A stretch of 64,000 bases of DNA, taken from positions 682,001 to 746,000 of the forward strand of contig NZ_SDWJ01000001.1 of the NCBI RefSeq assembly GCF_009769755.1, written 5' to 3'. This document shows, one piece after another, positions 26,133 to 37,338 of the stretch. Below the pieces are notes generated by a model that saw only the letters and a program-made list of their open reading frames with translations, searched no databases and was not told the DNA's origin. The DNA comes from Sphingorhabdus profundilacus (GTDB lineage Bacteria > Pseudomonadota > Alphaproteobacteria > Sphingomonadales > Sphingomonadaceae). Made by a program: the position numbers and the translations under genes. Each line of letters starts with the position of its first letter. Positions within the stretch are counted from its first letter, which is position 1.

Positions 26133-29100
26133 TGCCCAAAAGAACCGACATCTCCTCCATCCTGATCATCGGTGCAGGCCCGATCATTATCGGGCAAGCG
26201 TGCGAATTTGACTATTCGGGGACGCAAGCGTGCAAGGCGCTGCGTGAGGAGGGGTATCGCATCATCCTCGTCAACTCCAATCCGGCGACGATTATGACCG
26301 ATCCGGACATGGCCGATGCTACCTATGTCGAGCCGATTGCGCCTGAAATCGTGGCCAAGATCATCGAAAAAGAGCGCCCCGACGCGGTGCTCCCTACGAT
26401 GGGTGGGCAGACGGCGCTGAACGTCGCGCTGGCGCTGTTCAACGACGGCACACTGGCGAAATATGGTGTCGAGATGATCGGCGCGGATGCCGAGGCGATC
26501 GACAAGGCCGAGGACCGGATCAAATTCCGCGATGCGATGACCAAGATCGGGCTGGAATCGGCGCGCTCGGGCATCGCGCATTCGCTGGACGAGGCGCTGG
26601 AAGTGCTGGAACGCACCGGCTTGCCTGCGATTATCCGTCCAAGCTTCACCATGGGCGGCACCGGCGGCGGGATCGCCTATAATCGCGACGAGTTCATCCA
26701 GATCGTGACCGGTGGCTTGGATGCCTCGCCCACGACCGAGGTTCTGATCGAGGAATCACTGCTCGGCTGGAAAGAATATGAGATGGAGGTCGTGCGCGAC
26801 CGCAACGACAACGCCATCATCATTTGCTCCATCGAGAACATCGACCCGATGGGCGTGCATACCGGCGACTCGATCACGGTCGCCCCTGCGCTGACGCTGA
26901 CCGATAAGGAATATCAGATCATGCGTAACGCCAGCATCGCCTGCTTGCGTGAAATCGGTGTAGAAACAGGCGGTTCGAACGTACAGTTCGCAGTCAATCC
27001 TGCTGACGGCCGCCTGATCGTTATCGAGATGAACCCGCGCGTGTCGCGGTCGTCGGCGTTGGCGTCCAAGGCCACCGGCTTCCCCATTGCCAAGGTCGCG
27101 GCGAAGCTGGCGGTGGGCTATACGCTCGACGAGATCACCAACGACATTACCGGCGCGACGCCAGCATCGTTCGAACCGACGATTGACTATGTCGTCACCA
27201 AAATCCCGCGCTTCGCCTTTGAAAAGTTCAAGGGTGCCGAACCGTTGCTGCACACCGCCATGAAGTCGGTGGGTGAGGTGATGGCGATTGGCCGCAACAT
27301 CCACGAAAGCATGCAGAAGGCCTTGCGCGGTCTGGAAACCGGGCTTTCGGGCTTCAACTATATCGATGCGCTGCGCGGCGCGTCGAAAGATGCACTATCC
27401 GCCGAACTGTCGCGGGCCACGCCGGACCGCTTGCTGGTCGCGGCCCAGGCGCTGCGTGAGGGCATGAGCGTTGCGGAAATTCACGCCATCGCCAAGTTCG
27501 ATCCATGGTTTCTGGAGCGGCTCGAAGAAATCATTGCCGAAGAAAATGCCATCAAGGCCAACGGCCTGCCCAATGGCCCCGAGGCGCTGCGTCGTCTGAA
27601 GGCGATGGGTTTTTCGGATAAACGTCTTGCCTATCTGGCGGTGGAATCGCTCAATATCCGGCCCGGCATGGAAACGGCTGTGCGCCACGGCTCCGGCATT
27701 GCGATGCAGGCTGCACGCGCCATGGCCGGTGCGGTGACCGAGGAAGAAGTCCGCACGCTGCGCCACAAACTGGGCGTCCGTCCCGTGTTCAAGCGCATCG
27801 ACACCTGCGCCGCCGAATTCGAGGCGAAGACGCCTTATATGTATTCGACCTATGAAGCGCCCAGCTTTGGTGCGCCCGAATGCGAGAGCCAGCCGTCGGA
27901 TCGCGAGAAGATCGTGATCTTGGGCGGCGGTCCGAACCGCATCGGGCAGGGGATTGAGTTCGACTATTGCTGCGTCCATGCCTGCTTTGCACTGGCGGAT
28001 GCGGGCTATGAGACGATCATGGTCAACTGCAATCCCGAAACGGTGTCCACCGACTATGACACATCCGACCGGCTTTATTTCGAACCGTTAACCGCCGAAG
28101 ATGTGCTCGAAATCCTGCATGTCGAGCAGCAAAAGGGCACGCTGAAGGGTGTGATCGTGCAATTTGGCGGGCAAACCCCGCTGAATTTGGCCAAGTCGCT
28201 GGAAGCGGCCGGTATTCCTATCCTTGGTACGTCGCCTGACGCGATTGATCTTGCCGAAGACCGAGAGCGTTTTGCCGCGCTGATCAACAAGCTCAAGCTA
28301 CGGCAGCCCGAAAACGGTATCGCGCGCAGCCGCGAAGAGGCCATCGCGGTGGCCGATAAGATTGGCTATCCCGTGTTGATGCGTCCTTCCTATGTGCTCG
28401 GTGGCCGGGCCATGGAAATTGTCGACACGCAGGCGCAGCTCGAAAACTATATCCAGACCGCCGTGATCGTTTCCGGCGACTCGCCGGTCTTGATCGACAG
28501 CTATCTGCGTGACGCCATCGAAGTCGATGTCGACGCGATTTGCGACGGTGACGATGTGGTTGTGGCCGGAATCCTCCAGCATATTGAGGAAGCCGGGGTG
28601 CACAGCGGCGATTCCGCCTGCACCATACCGCCTTACAGTCTGCCCGTCGACATCATCGCGGAAATACGGCGTCAGGCCGAATTGCTGGCGTTCAACCTGC
28701 GCGTCCGCGGGCTGATGAATGTCCAGTTCGCGGTCAAGGATGGCAAGGTCTATCTGATCGAGGTCAATCCACGGGCAAGCCGGACGGTGCCCTTCGTTGC
28801 CAAAGCCATTGGCGCGCCGATTGCCAAGATTGCTGCGCGGGTCATGGCGGGCGAAAAGCTCAAGGACTTGCCGCCGATCAATCTCGATATCGATTATATT
28901 GCGGTCAAGGAGGCGGTGTTCCCGTTTGACCGTTTTCCGGGCGTCGACCCTGTGCTTTCGCCCGAAATGAAGTCGACCGGCGAAGTCATGGGTATCGACA
29001 AGGATTTCGCGACAGCCTTTGCGAAATCGCAGATCGGCGCGCGGATGCCGCCGCCGATGGGCGGTAAACTTTTTGTGTCGGTGAAGGACAGCGACAAGCC

Positions 29101-29452
29101 GGTCATCGTTCCTGCGGTCAGGCAGGCCATCGAATGCGGCTTTACCGTGTGTGCAACCGGTGGCACCGCAGACTATCTGTTGGCGCAGGGAATCGAAGTC
29201 GAGCGGGTGAACAAGGTCGCACAGGGCCGCCCGCATATCGTCGACAAGATCAAGGATGGCGAAATCCACCTGATTTTCAACACGACGGAAGGGTGGCAGA
29301 GCCTGAAAGACAGCGAAGAAATCCGCCGTTCCGCGCTGGTTGGCAAGGTTTCGCAATATACGACAGCCGCTGGAAGTGTCGCTGTGGCACAGGCGATTGC
29401 GTCCTTGCAGCAACGGCAACTTGAAGTTCGACCACTTCAGGACTATTATTAG
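26132..29452 (+). CDS. carB: Carbamoyl-phosphate synthase, large subunit
   Basis: A protein of 1106 residues that makes carbamoyl phosphate from bicarbonate, ammonia and 2 ATP, feeding pyrimidine and arginine synthesis. It has two homologous ATP-grasp halves, each with the GGGPxRIGQG-type start ([20 protein letters not shown] and [20 protein letters not shown]), [18 protein letters not shown] and [18 protein letters not shown], and a C-terminal MGS-like regulatory domain ([14 protein letters not shown]). ATG 26132 overlaps the stop of gene X by one base, so its translation may depend on gene X. Confidence 0.96.
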   Translation: MPKRTDISSILIIGAGPIIIGQACEFDYSGTQACKALREEGYRIILVNSNPATIMTDPDMADATYVEPIAPEIVAKIIEKERPDAVLPTMGGQTALNVALALFNDGTLAKYGVEMIGADAEAIDKAEDRIKFRDAMTKIGLESARSGIAHSLDEALEVLERTGLPAIIRPSFTMGGTGGGIAYNRDEFIQIVTGGLDASPTTEVLIEESLLGWKEYEMEVVRDRNDNAIIICSIENIDPMGVHTGDSITVAPALTLTDKEYQIMRNASIACLREIGVETGGSNVQFAVNPADGRLIVIEMNPRVSRSSALASKATGFPIAKVAAKLAVGYTLDEITNDITGATPASFEPTIDYVVTKIPRFAFEKFKGAEPLLHTAMKSVGEVMAIGRNIHESMQKALRGLETGLSGFNYIDALRGASKDALSAELSRATPDRLLVAAQALREGMSVAEIHAIAKFDPWFLERLEEIIAEENAIKANGLPNGPEALRRLKAMGFSDKRLAYLAVESLNIRPGMETAVRHGSGIAMQAARAMAGAVTEEEVRTLRHKLGVRPVFKRIDTCAAEFEAKTPYMYSTYEAPSFGAPECESQPSDREKIVILGGGPNRIGQGIEFDYCCVHACFALADAGYETIMVNCNPETVSTDYDTSDRLYFEPLTAEDVLEILHVEQQKGTLKGVIVQFGGQTPLNLAKSLEAAGIPILGTSPDAIDLAEDRERFAALINKLKLRQPENGIARSREEAIAVADKIGYPVLMRPSYVLGGRAMEIVDTQAQLENYIQTAVIVSGDSPVLIDSYLRDAIEVDVDAICDGDDVVVAGILQHIEEAGVHSGDSACTIPPYSLPVDIIAEIRRQAELLAFNLRVRGLMNVQFAVKDGKVYLIEVNPRASRTVPFVAKAIGAPIAKIAARVMAGEKLKDLPPINLDIDYIAVKEAVFPFDRFPGVDPVLSPEMKSTGEVMGIDKDFATAFAKSQIGARMPPPMGGKLFVSVKDSDKPVIVPAVRQAIECGFTVCATGGTADYLLAQGIEVERVNKVAQGRPHIVDKIKDGEIHLIFNTTEGWQSLKDSEEIRRSALVGKVSQYTTAAGSVAVAQAIASLQQRQLEVRPLQDYY

Positions 29453-29564
29453 GCCAAGCAGTATTCCTCCCATATATTTGAAACTGCATATCGGATGGGT
29501 TTGACCGCTCCTCCGGTGGGGAAGATTTTGTGACGAAGACGTCAGAATGAAGGGTTAGGCCACA

Positions 29565-30041
29565 ATGGCGAGTTTTGAAAAATATCCGATGTTGGCCGAA
29601 GGCTATGAAAAGCTGACGACCGACCTGAAGCGCTTTCGTGACGAGCGTCCGTTGATTGTCGAAGCAATCGAGGAAGCGCGCGCGCATGGCGACTTGTCGG
29701 AAAACGCCGAATATCACGCCGCGAAAGAGCGTCAGGGCCAAGTCGAAGCCGCAATTAACGAGATTGAAGACAAAATCGGCCGCGCACAGATAATCGACCC
29801 GTCGACCCTGTCGGGCGACAAGATTGTATTTGGCGCAACCGTTACGTTGATGGATGAAGACGACAAGCCCGTTCGATACCAGCTGGTTGGTGAAACCGAA
29901 GCGGATGCCAAGGCGGGCCGTATTTCCTATAATTCACCCTTGGGCCGCGCCCTGATCGGCCGTGTGGTCGAGGACGAAGTCGAAGTTACGGTGCCTTCGG
30001 GCGACAAATATTATCTCGTATCGAAAATCGAGTTTATTTGA
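29565..30041 (+). CDS. greA: Transcription elongation factor GreA
   Basis: A protein of 158 residues that stimulates RNA cleavage in backtracked RNA polymerase. The N-terminal coiled coil starts [21 protein letters not shown] and holds the conserved tip acids in [20 protein letters not shown]; the C-terminal FKBP-like domain ends [20 protein letters not shown]. It follows carB by 112 bases and precedes the rhomboid gene. ATG 29565. Confidence 0.95.
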   Translation: MASFEKYPMLAEGYEKLTTDLKRFRDERPLIVEAIEEARAHGDLSENAEYHAAKERQGQVEAAINEIEDKIGRAQIIDPSTLSGDKIVFGATVTLMDEDDKPVRYQLVGETEADAKAGRISYNSPLGRALIGRVVEDEVEVTVPSGDKYYLVSKIEFI

Positions 30042-30064
30042 ACCATGACGCAGTTGGTGGCACC

Positions 30065-30727
30065 ATGAATATGGTTCGCGGCCCTGTTACCAATGCGCTT
30101 GTTATCGTCAATCTGGCGATTGCCGTTGTCTTGCTGGTTCCGATATGGTGGCAATATGCAGTGGTTGCAGGCGGGTTGTTTCCGATCCGGTTAAGCGGCG
30201 ACAGTTCCGCATTTGCAGGGATGGGTTTTCTGGTTCCCGCCATGCTTACACCGTTAAGCGCTGCGTTTCTGCACGGCGGTATCATGCATGTGGTGATGAA
30301 CATGTTGATGCTGTTGTTGATCGGTAAAATGGTCGAACGGGTTTTGGGTGGCAACCTGTATCTTGGACTTTATCTGGTCGGGGCATATGCGGCTGCCGGA
30401 ACCGAGTGGCTTGCCGCTGTCATGCAATGGCCGATGTCTGCCGGTATGATGGCCCCTGCCATAGGTGCGAGTGGCGCTATTTCTTCGATCATCGGTGCCT
30501 ATGTATTGTTGTTTCCCAACCAACAACCCAAGGCATGGGGACCGGTCCCCGCCCACATCGCCCGGCCCCTGCATCTTACACTTGCATGGGTGGGGCTGAA
30601 CCTGGCTTTAGGTTTTGTCGGACCGGATTTGGGCATAAGCATTGCGATCTGGTCGCATATTGGCGGCTTTGTTGCCGGCCTGTTTCTGGCCAGGCCGTTG
30701 CTTTTATGGCGATACCGCAAGGCGTGA
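30065..30727 (+). CDS. Rhomboid-family intramembrane serine protease
   Basis: A protein of about 220 residues with six likely transmembrane segments. Catalytic Ser is S136 in the GASG motif (APAIGASGAISS) and His is H198 in IWSHIGGFVAGL; a HGGIMHVVMNM motif sits at residues 70-80 as in active rhomboids. Substrates are unknown. The frame extends back to TTG 30038 inside the end of greA; ATG 30065 is preferred, with GGTGG just upstream. The 3' end is followed by a GA-rich inverted repeat related to the GxxExxY cassette arms. Confidence 0.88.
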   Translation: MNMVRGPVTNALVIVNLAIAVVLLVPIWWQYAVVAGGLFPIRLSGDSSAFAGMGFLVPAMLTPLSAAFLHGGIMHVVMNMLMLLLIGKMVERVLGGNLYLGLYLVGAYAAAGTEWLAAVMQWPMSAGMMAPAIGASGAISSIIGAYVLLFPNQQPKAWGPVPAHIARPLHLTLAWVGLNLALGFVGPDLGISIAIWSHIGGFVAGLFLARPLLLWRYRKA

Positions 30728-30747
30728 ACCATGCCGGAGCAGGGGAA

Positions 30748-30856
30748 TTTTCGTCGAAAGGAATAAGATAAAGAAGAAAAAAGGCGCTGCCTTGCAGCAC
30801 ACAATTTTCCCTTATTCTTCCTTATTGCCTTTTTCCTTCTGACGAAAAAACAAGGC
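30748..30856. repeat. Gene-less relative of the GxxExxY cassette inverted repeat
   Basis: The left edge starts TTTTCGTCGAAAGGAATAAG and the right edge, read on the complement, starts TTTTTTCGTCAGAAGGAAAA. Both have a TTTTCG(T/C) start followed by purine-rich AGAAGGA-type repeats, as in the arms at 6691 and 7212. Only about 20-30 bases separate the arms. It lies between the rhomboid gene and the DUF4170 gene, so it could also act as a bidirectional hairpin; a T run follows neither side in textbook form. Confidence 0.5.
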
Positions 30857-30896
30857 CTAAACGATTGGGGAGCAAGTAGCCCCGCCTAAACACAAA

Positions 30897-31115
30897 TCAA
30901 TCCTGCGGTTGCAGCAATTTATGCAGATGCACCACGACATATTTCATTTCGGCATCATCGACCGTCTTTTGCGCGGCGGCCCGCCATGCTTCTTCGGCGG
31001 TGGCATAATCGGCGAACATCCCGACAATGTCGAGTTTGTCCAGATCGGTAAATTCCAAAGTCTGGGGGTCTCTCACCCGGCCCCCGAACACCATATGCAA
31101 TTTTGCTTCAGTCAA
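30897..31115 (-). CDS. Small DUF4170-type protein
   Basis: A protein of 72 residues: MTEAKLHMVFGGRVRDPQTL, then FADYATAEEAWRAAAQKTVDDAEMKYVVVHLHKLL. The length, the GG(R/x)V start and the YATAEEAWRA helix match the DUF4170 family, small alphaproteobacterial proteins of unknown role. TTG 31115 is the start (AGGGG upstream). It lies at the 3' end of a row of small envelope genes on the same strand. Confidence 0.7.
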   Translation of the reverse strand: MTEAKLHMVFGGRVRDPQTLEFTDLDKLDIVGMFADYATAEEAWRAAAQKTVDDAEMKYVVVHLHKLLQPQD

Positions 31116-31126
31116 ATTCCTGCCCC

Positions 31127-31633
31127 TTAATCTTTCTTTTTCGCAGCCTCGGTTGCGGCTTGCCCCGCTGCCTTTACCGCTTCAGCCGCTTTGCTGACCA
31201 GATCCCGAAACTGGTCGCGGACCGCATCGCCATTGAGGCCGAGGCTGTCCACCTTGTCTTTGCCCGCAGATTTTGCGGCCTTTGCCATTTCCTTGGCCTT
31301 TTTGTTCAGCTTCTTGCCGGTCTTGCCCATCAAACGGGTTTCACGTTCTGTACGCGGCAACAGCGCACCGACAATCGCGCCGATGGCGATGCCGCCCAGG
31401 ACGATGGCCAGTGGATTTTTGTCTATACCGCTGCTGGTTTTCTCGGCGGCTTTATGTGCATATTCACGCGACTGCTGCACGCTCCTTGTGGCTGCTTCCC
31501 GTCCTTTTTCATAGGCCTCAGCGGCTTTTTCACGGGCCGCTGCACTGGTCTTGCCGGTCCGGGCCTTGGCAGATGCCAGGCCTTCTTTTGCACTCTCAGT
31601 TGCGGTTTTGATGCTTTCGCCGATCTTGCTCAT
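31127..31633 (-). CDS. YqjD/ElaB-like membrane-anchored protein
   Basis: A protein of 168 residues, rich in Ala, Lys and Glu, with a long amphipathic helix (residues 1-65), a hydrophobic anchor (NPLAIVLGGIAIGAIVGALL, residues about 72-91) and a second charged helix. This pattern fits the DUF883/ElaB/YqjD group of stationary-phase membrane proteins. It precedes the DUF4170 gene by 11 bases and follows the next protein by 15 bases, so these genes are probably co-transcribed. ATG 31633. Confidence 0.65.
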   Translation of the reverse strand: MSKIGESIKTATESAKEGLASAKARTGKTSAAAREKAAEAYEKGREAATRSVQQSREYAHKAAEKTSSGIDKNPLAIVLGGIAIGAIVGALLPRTERETRLMGKTGKKLNKKAKEMAKAAKSAGKDKVDSLGLNGDAVRDQFRDLVSKAAEAVKAAGQAATEAAKKKD

Positions 31634-31648
31634 ATCAAAGTTCCTGTG

Positions 31649-31978
31649 TCATTCGCCTACTGGCGGTTTGCTTCTACCCTGTCGCCGCGTTGAAATCCAT
31701 TTCGAAATAGGACGGCGCGCGGCAAATAATAATGCGCCTAATCCAACCGCACCAATGATAGGGGCGTTTTTTCTGGCCAATCGGGTGGCCGAACCGGCGA
31801 TCCGCGTCGCCTCGGCCTTGCCTTTGTCTACCAGCAATTTCATCTGGTTTCGCGGGTGCAGGACATCTTGCGCTATTCCAACCGTCTCGCGCAGTTTCCG
31901 GCGCAGGTTCCTGCGCTCGGCATCTGACAGAATTACGGATTTTCGGTCGGTACCCCCCGGCTCTTTAAATTCTGTCAT
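31649..31978 (-). CDS. Small basic membrane-associated protein
   Basis: A protein of about 109 residues with a charged N-terminus, a hydrophobic stretch (PIIGAVGLGALLFAARRPI, residues about 75-93) and a basic tail rich in Arg and Lys. It resembles YqjK-like members that accompany YqjD and YqjE. The frame extends to ATG 31987 and 31984, but ATG 31978 lies nine bases after GAGA and overlaps the upstream gene by only 14 bases. No family is assigned with confidence. Confidence 0.6.
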   Translation of the reverse strand: MTEFKEPGGTDRKSVILSDAERRNLRRKLRETVGIAQDVLHPRNQMKLLVDKGKAEATRIAGSATRLARKNAPIIGAVGLGALLFAARRPISKWISTRRQGRSKPPVGE

Positions 31979-32360
31979 GATCATCATTCTCTATGTCGGT
32001 GAAATGGACTTTTTTCATCCAATGTCTCGCGGCCAAAGCGGATGTCAGGCCGATGACCAGAAACCCGGCGACCGTAACCAATGTTGCGCTGCCGGGCCCG
32101 ATATGCGGTGCCAAAGTTAACAAGGTGCCTAAAATAAGGGCAATGGCTGCGCCGCTTAGGGTGATGATAGCGATCACACCAAAAAGCAGCGACCATTTCA
32201 TAACATAACGGCTATAGTCGAGCCGGGTTTGAAAATAGCGCAGTTCGGCCTTCACCAAAGCACGCACATCATCGAGCACCAGTGTTATCTGTTCAACGGG
32301 CGACGCGGCGGATTTTTCATCCGACCGGTCTATGGTCTTGGGGTCATGGTCGTCCGTCAT
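31965..32360 (-). CDS. YqjE/phage-holin-like membrane protein
   Basis: A protein of 131 residues. A charged N-terminus with VLDDVRALVKAELRYFQTRL is followed by two adjacent transmembrane helices (WSLLFGVIAIITLSGAAIAL and ATLVTVAGFLVIGLTSALAA). This is the layout of the holin-X/YqjE family that accompanies YqjD. It overlaps the next gene downstream by 14-23 bases. ATG 32360. Confidence 0.7.
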   Translation of the reverse strand: MTDDHDPKTIDRSDEKSAASPVEQITLVLDDVRALVKAELRYFQTRLDYSRYVMKWSLLFGVIAIITLSGAAIALILGTLLTLAPHIGPGSATLVTVAGFLVIGLTSALAARHWMKKVHFTDIENDDHDRI

Positions 32361-32412
32361 TCCACCTGCTTAACGACCAGAGGCCGTAAATGGCAATGCT
32401 GCCGTTCGTAAT

Positions 32413-32937
32413 TCAGGAATCTTTCCCGCCTGAACGGAACAAACGCGCCAGAACAAAGCCGACCGCAGCCGCCGCGCCAATGGCAATTGCCGGGCTTTTG
32501 CGAACAAATTGCCGTGCGTCTTCGGCGAGTGCGTCAACATCTTTTGCGTCCAGCTTGGTCGCAAAACCGTCAACGGCATCCGCTGCGCCCCGGGCATAAT
32601 CGCCATATTGTTTGCCGACATTTTCATCGATGGTCGCTGCGCTATCGCGGATCAGCTTGCCAATGCTGCCAACGGCTTCAGTGGCACGTTCCTTGCCTTT
32701 TTCAGCGGCGGCTTTGGCGCTATCGGTGGCTTTTGCCTTGAAATCATTCATATCTGACTTGACCTTTGCGGTAACATTTTCGGTTTTGCCCTTGGCCGGA
32801 GCAGCCTTTACCATCGCCTTGGATACAGGCGCTTTTTTGGCCGTCGCCGCAGGTTTTTTCGGGACAGACGCTTTCGGCGCAGCTTTCGGCTTCGCAGCAG
32901 TCTTTGCGGCTGTTTTCGGTTTCGCGGTTTCGGCCAT
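32413..32937 (-). CDS. Lys/Ala/Pro-rich protein with DUF883-like C-terminal anchor
   Basis: A protein of 174 residues in two parts. The first 55 residues are a low-complexity Lys-Ala-Pro-Thr region (KPKTAAKTAAKPKAAPKAS type), like the basic tails of histone H1-like or ribosome-binding proteins. The second part has a coiled-coil helix and ends in a hydrophobic anchor (SPAIAIGAAAAVGFVLARLFRSG). Together this resembles a membrane-anchored nucleic-acid or ribosome-binding YqjD-type protein; this is inference. ATG 32937. Confidence 0.65.
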   Translation of the reverse strand: MAETAKPKTAAKTAAKPKAAPKASVPKKPAATAKKAPVSKAMVKAAPAKGKTENVTAKVKSDMNDFKAKATDSAKAAAEKGKERATEAVGSIGKLIRDSAATIDENVGKQYGDYARGAADAVDGFATKLDAKDVDALAEDARQFVRKSPAIAIGAAAAVGFVLARLFRSGGKDS

Positions 32938-33036
32938 TTCGGAACTCCTTAAGGTTGGATAGGGTGCGTCATTACACTTAGATATTTGTATTCAAGGTGC
33001 CTTAGTCAACTATATCACCGCTATTATCGAATATAA

Positions 33037-34398
<1,362 letters not shown>

Positions 34399-34442
34399 TC
34401 CACATTCTTGCCTTGGCGCTGAAAATGGTGTTCTAATTCGGC

Positions 34443-34754
34443 ATGGTCCAAGGCAAGAAGAATTCGCAATATATGAAGACGGTCGTTGGACCGGGGCTGG
34501 CGCTTGTCGCGTTGCTAGGTATCGCGTCTTATGCCTTGCTGGGGCCAACGGGGATTATCGCGTGGACCGATTACCGCGCCGCGCTGAGCGAACGCAAAAT
34601 AGAGCTGGCCGAGTTAAAAAAAGAGCGGGATTCGCTTCGCAACCGGCAACTTTTGCTGGATCGTGATAATGTTGACCCCGACCTTGCCGGGGAGTTGATG
34701 CGTAAGGAACTCAATGTCGTTGCCCCTGATGAGGTCGTTGTTCCGCTAAAGTAA
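34443..34754 (+). CDS. FtsB/DivIC-type septum formation initiator
   Basis: A protein of 103 residues with a short cytoplasmic start, one transmembrane helix (VGPGLALVALLGIASYALLG), and a coiled coil (ALSERKIELAELKKERDSLRNR). This layout and the linkage eno-ftsB-pdhA is the usual one for FtsB in alphaproteobacteria, which joins the FtsQLB complex in cell division. Position and fold support the call more than sequence identity. ATG 34443. Confidence 0.82.
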   Translation: MVQGKKNSQYMKTVVGPGLALVALLGIASYALLGPTGIIAWTDYRAALSERKIELAELKKERDSLRNRQLLLDRDNVDPDLAGELMRKELNVVAPDEVVVPLK

Positions 34755-34785
34755 GGGCGGTTGCAAATAATGAATAGCTATGCAC

Positions 34786-34813
34786 CGCTTTTCGTAACGG
34801 AAAAGCGCTTTTC
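34786..34813 (+). terminator. Hairpin between ftsB and pdhA
   Basis: A perfect 8-bp inverted repeat (CGCTTTTC ... GAAAAGCG, loop GTAACG) is followed by CTTTTC. It may be a weak intrinsic terminator of the eno-ftsB unit or a structure in the pdhA leader; the T run is short and interrupted, so I cannot say which. Confidence 0.4.
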
Positions 34814-34879
34814 ACGGGCATTGAATTTGACTAGGCGGAAATTCAAGACCGCCCGAAATTATCAGCAGAGGATTACGCT

Positions 34880-35950
34880 TTGGCCAAGACCCCCGCGAAG
34901 AAAGCCGCCTCAAAGATTGCGACCGTCAGCGAAGACGCGGCGCGCGCCAACAGGGAAAGGCCGACTGAGCCGGTTCCCTATAAAGCCAGCAAAGAAGAAT
35001 TGCTGAAATTCTATCGGGACATGTTGCTGATCCGCCGTTTTGAGGAAAAGGCGGGGCAGCTATACGGGCTGGGGCTGATCGGCGGGTTTTGCCATTTATA
35101 TATCGGGCAAGAGGCGGTCGCCATCGGCCTGCAATCGGCGCTGACGCCCGGTAAGGACAGCGTCATTACCGGCTATCGCGACCACGGCCATATGTTAGCC
35201 TATGGCATTGATCCCAATCTGATTATGGCTGAATTGACGGGTCGTGCCGCGGGTATTTCGCGCGGCAAGGGCGGTTCGATGCATATGTTTTCGACAACCC
35301 ATAAATTTTACGGCGGCCACGGCATTGTCGGCGCGCAGGTCTCGCTGGGGGCAGGTTTGGCATTTGGGCATAAATATTCTGGTGATGGCGGCGTCTGCCT
35401 GGCCTATTTCGGCGACGGGGCATCGAACCAGGGGCAGGTCTATGAAAGCTTCAACATGGCCGAATTGTGGAAGCTGCCGATCATTTTCGTGATCGAAAAT
35501 AACCAATATGCGATGGGAACCAGTGTCAATCGCGCTTCTTCCGAAGACCAGCTTTACCGTCGGGGCGAAAGTTTCCGCATTCCTGGAATACAGGTTGACG
35601 GCATGGATGTCCTTGCCGTGCGCGGCGCAGCGGAAGTCGCGCTGGATTGGGTGCGGAGCGGCAAGGGGCCTGTTTTGTTGGAGATGAAAACCTATCGCTA
35701 TCGCGGGCATTCCATGTCCGACCCAGCCAAATATCGCAGCCGCGACGAAGTGCAGTCGGTTCGCGATAACAGCGACCCTATCGAAGGTTGCAAAGCCTAT
35801 CTTGCCGAAATGGGCGTCAGCGAGGATGAATTGAAAGCGCTCGAAAAGGAAATCCGTACCATCGTAAATGAATCCGCCGACTTTGCCGAAAGTTCTTCAG
35901 AACCGGAATTGGGCGAACTTTATACTGACGTTCTGGTGGAGCAATATTGA
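34880..35950 (+). CDS. pdhA: Pyruvate dehydrogenase E1 component, alpha subunit
   Basis: A protein of 356 residues that, with PdhB, decarboxylates pyruvate on thiamine diphosphate. Markers: [47 protein letters not shown], the ThDP-binding [16 protein letters not shown] ... [12 protein letters not shown], and the phosphorylation-loop-like [15 protein letters not shown]. The N-terminus has a Lys/Ala-rich extension of about 25 residues. The start is TTG 34880, supported by AGAGGA seven bases upstream. The stop overlaps the pdhB ATG in a TGATG arrangement. Confidence 0.95.
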   Translation: MAKTPAKKAASKIATVSEDAARANRERPTEPVPYKASKEELLKFYRDMLLIRRFEEKAGQLYGLGLIGGFCHLYIGQEAVAIGLQSALTPGKDSVITGYRDHGHMLAYGIDPNLIMAELTGRAAGISRGKGGSMHMFSTTHKFYGGHGIVGAQVSLGAGLAFGHKYSGDGGVCLAYFGDGASNQGQVYESFNMAELWKLPIIFVIENNQYAMGTSVNRASSEDQLYRRGESFRIPGIQVDGMDVLAVRGAAEVALDWVRSGKGPVLLEMKTYRYRGHSMSDPAKYRSRDEVQSVRDNSDPIEGCKAYLAEMGVSEDELKALEKEIRTIVNESADFAESSSEPELGELYTDVLVEQY

Positions 35951-37338
35951 TGGCAATCGAACTTAAAATGCCTGCGCTTTCGCCAACAATGGAAGAAGGT
36001 ACGCTGGCCAAATGGCTGGTGAAGGAAGGCGACAGCGTCAAATCGGGCGATATTCTTGCAGAAATCGAGACTGATAAGGCGACGATGGAATTTGAAGCCG
36101 TTGATGAAGGCGTGATTTCCTCGATTACTGTCCCTGAAGGAACAGATGGCGTGAAAGTCGGCACCGTGATCGCGTTGATTGCAGGGGAAGATGAAGCCGC
36201 TACTCCCCCACCTGCACCTGCACCTGCACCTGCACCTGCACCTGCACCTGCGCCTATGCCTGTTGCGGCTGCACCTGTTGAAGCGCCTGTGGTTACGGCT
36301 CCGGCGTCGCTGCCAAGCGTTGCCAAATCCGATCCGGCGGTTCCGGCGGGGACTGCTATGGTATCGCTCACGCTGCGTGAGGCGTTGCGCGACGCAATGG
36401 CGGAAGAAATGCGGCGCGATGATCGCGTGTTCGTCATGGGCGAGGAAGTCGCTGAGTATCAAGGCGCCTATAAGGTAACGCAAGGCTTGCTGGCCGAATT
36501 TGGTGCGCGCCGGGTGATCGACACGCCGATTACCGAATATGGATTTGCCGGAATCGGCACCGGTGCCGCGATGGGCGGATTGCGGCCGGTGATTGAATTC
36601 ATGACCTTCAACTTCGCGATGCAGGCGATCGATCACATCATCAATTCTGCGGCGAAAACCAACTATATGTCCGGCGGACAAATGCGATGCCCCATCGTAT
36701 TTCGCGGCCCCAATGGCGCTGCGGCGCGTGTTGGCGCTCAACATAGCCAGAATTATGCGCCTTGGTATGCCAGCGTGCCCGGTCTCATCGTCATCTGCCC
36801 CTATGATGCGGCCGATGCAAAAGGATTGCTGAAAGCTGCGATCCGGTGCGAAGATCCGGTGGTTTTCCTGGAAAATGAGCTGCTGTACGGGCGCACATTT
36901 GAAATTCCCGACCTTGCCGATCACGTGCTTCCGATTGGAAAAGCGCGGGTGATGCGCGAAGGGACCGACGTTACCATTGTCAGCTATTCCATCGGTGTGG
37001 GCATGTCGCTCGAGGCGGCGGACAAGCTTGCAAATGAAGGGGTCAGTGCCGAGGTCATCGACTTGCGGACAATCCGCCCGCTCGACAAAGCGACCATTTT
37101 GGCAAGCCTTGCAAAAACGAACAGGCTGGTCTTTGCCGAAGAAGGCTGGCCGGTATGTTCAATAGGCAGCGAAATCATCGCGATCTGCATGGAAGACGGT
37201 TTTGATGATCTCGACGCACCCGTCATTCGGGTGACGAATGAAGACGTGCCAATGCCCTATGCCGCAAATCTGGAAAAAGCGGCGTTAGTCAATGCCGACA
37301 AAATTGTGGCCGGTGTACGAAAGGTGTTGGGCCGTTAA
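35950..37338 (+). CDS. pdhB: Pyruvate dehydrogenase E1 component, beta subunit, with N-terminal lipoyl domain
   Basis: A protein of 462 residues: an N-terminal lipoyl domain with the lipoylated Lys in TDKATMEFE (K43), a long Ala-Pro linker (about residues 85-120, coded by hexamer repeats at about 36211-36251), and the E1-beta core ([23 protein letters not shown]-like [17 protein letters not shown]). In alphaproteobacteria such as Sinorhizobium and Zymomonas, E1-beta also carries a lipoyl domain. No E2 or E3 gene lies downstream; a tad gene is convergent with a four-base stop overlap (37335-37338). ATG 35950 overlaps the pdhA stop by one base. Confidence 0.95.
   Translation: MAIELKMPALSPTMEEGTLAKWLVKEGDSVKSGDILAEIETDKATMEFEAVDEGVISSITVPEGTDGVKVGTVIALIAGEDEAATPPPAPAPAPAPAPAPAPMPVAAAPVEAPVVTAPASLPSVAKSDPAVPAGTAMVSLTLREALRDAMAEEMRRDDRVFVMGEEVAEYQGAYKVTQGLLAEFGARRVIDTPITEYGFAGIGTGAAMGGLRPVIEFMTFNFAMQAIDHIINSAAKTNYMSGGQMRCPIVFRGPNGAAARVGAQHSQNYAPWYASVPGLIVICPYDAADAKGLLKAAIRCEDPVVFLENELLYGRTFEIPDLADHVLPIGKARVMREGTDVTIVSYSIGVGMSLEAADKLANEGVSAEVIDLRTIRPLDKATILASLAKTNRLVFAEEGWPVCSIGSEIIAICMEDGFDDLDAPVIRVTNEDVPMPYAANLEKAALVNADKIVAGVRKVLGR
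36211..36251 (+). repeat. Hexamer tandem repeat in pdhB linker
   Basis: About six to seven copies of CCTGCA encode the alternating Pro-Ala linker between the lipoyl and E1-beta domains. Such repeats can change length by slippage without shifting the frame. Confidence 0.85.

Noticed and set aside
28298-29473. Long minus-strand frame opposite carB
   Set aside because: High-GC shadow of carB; no motif, and carB is a complete, well-matched enzyme.
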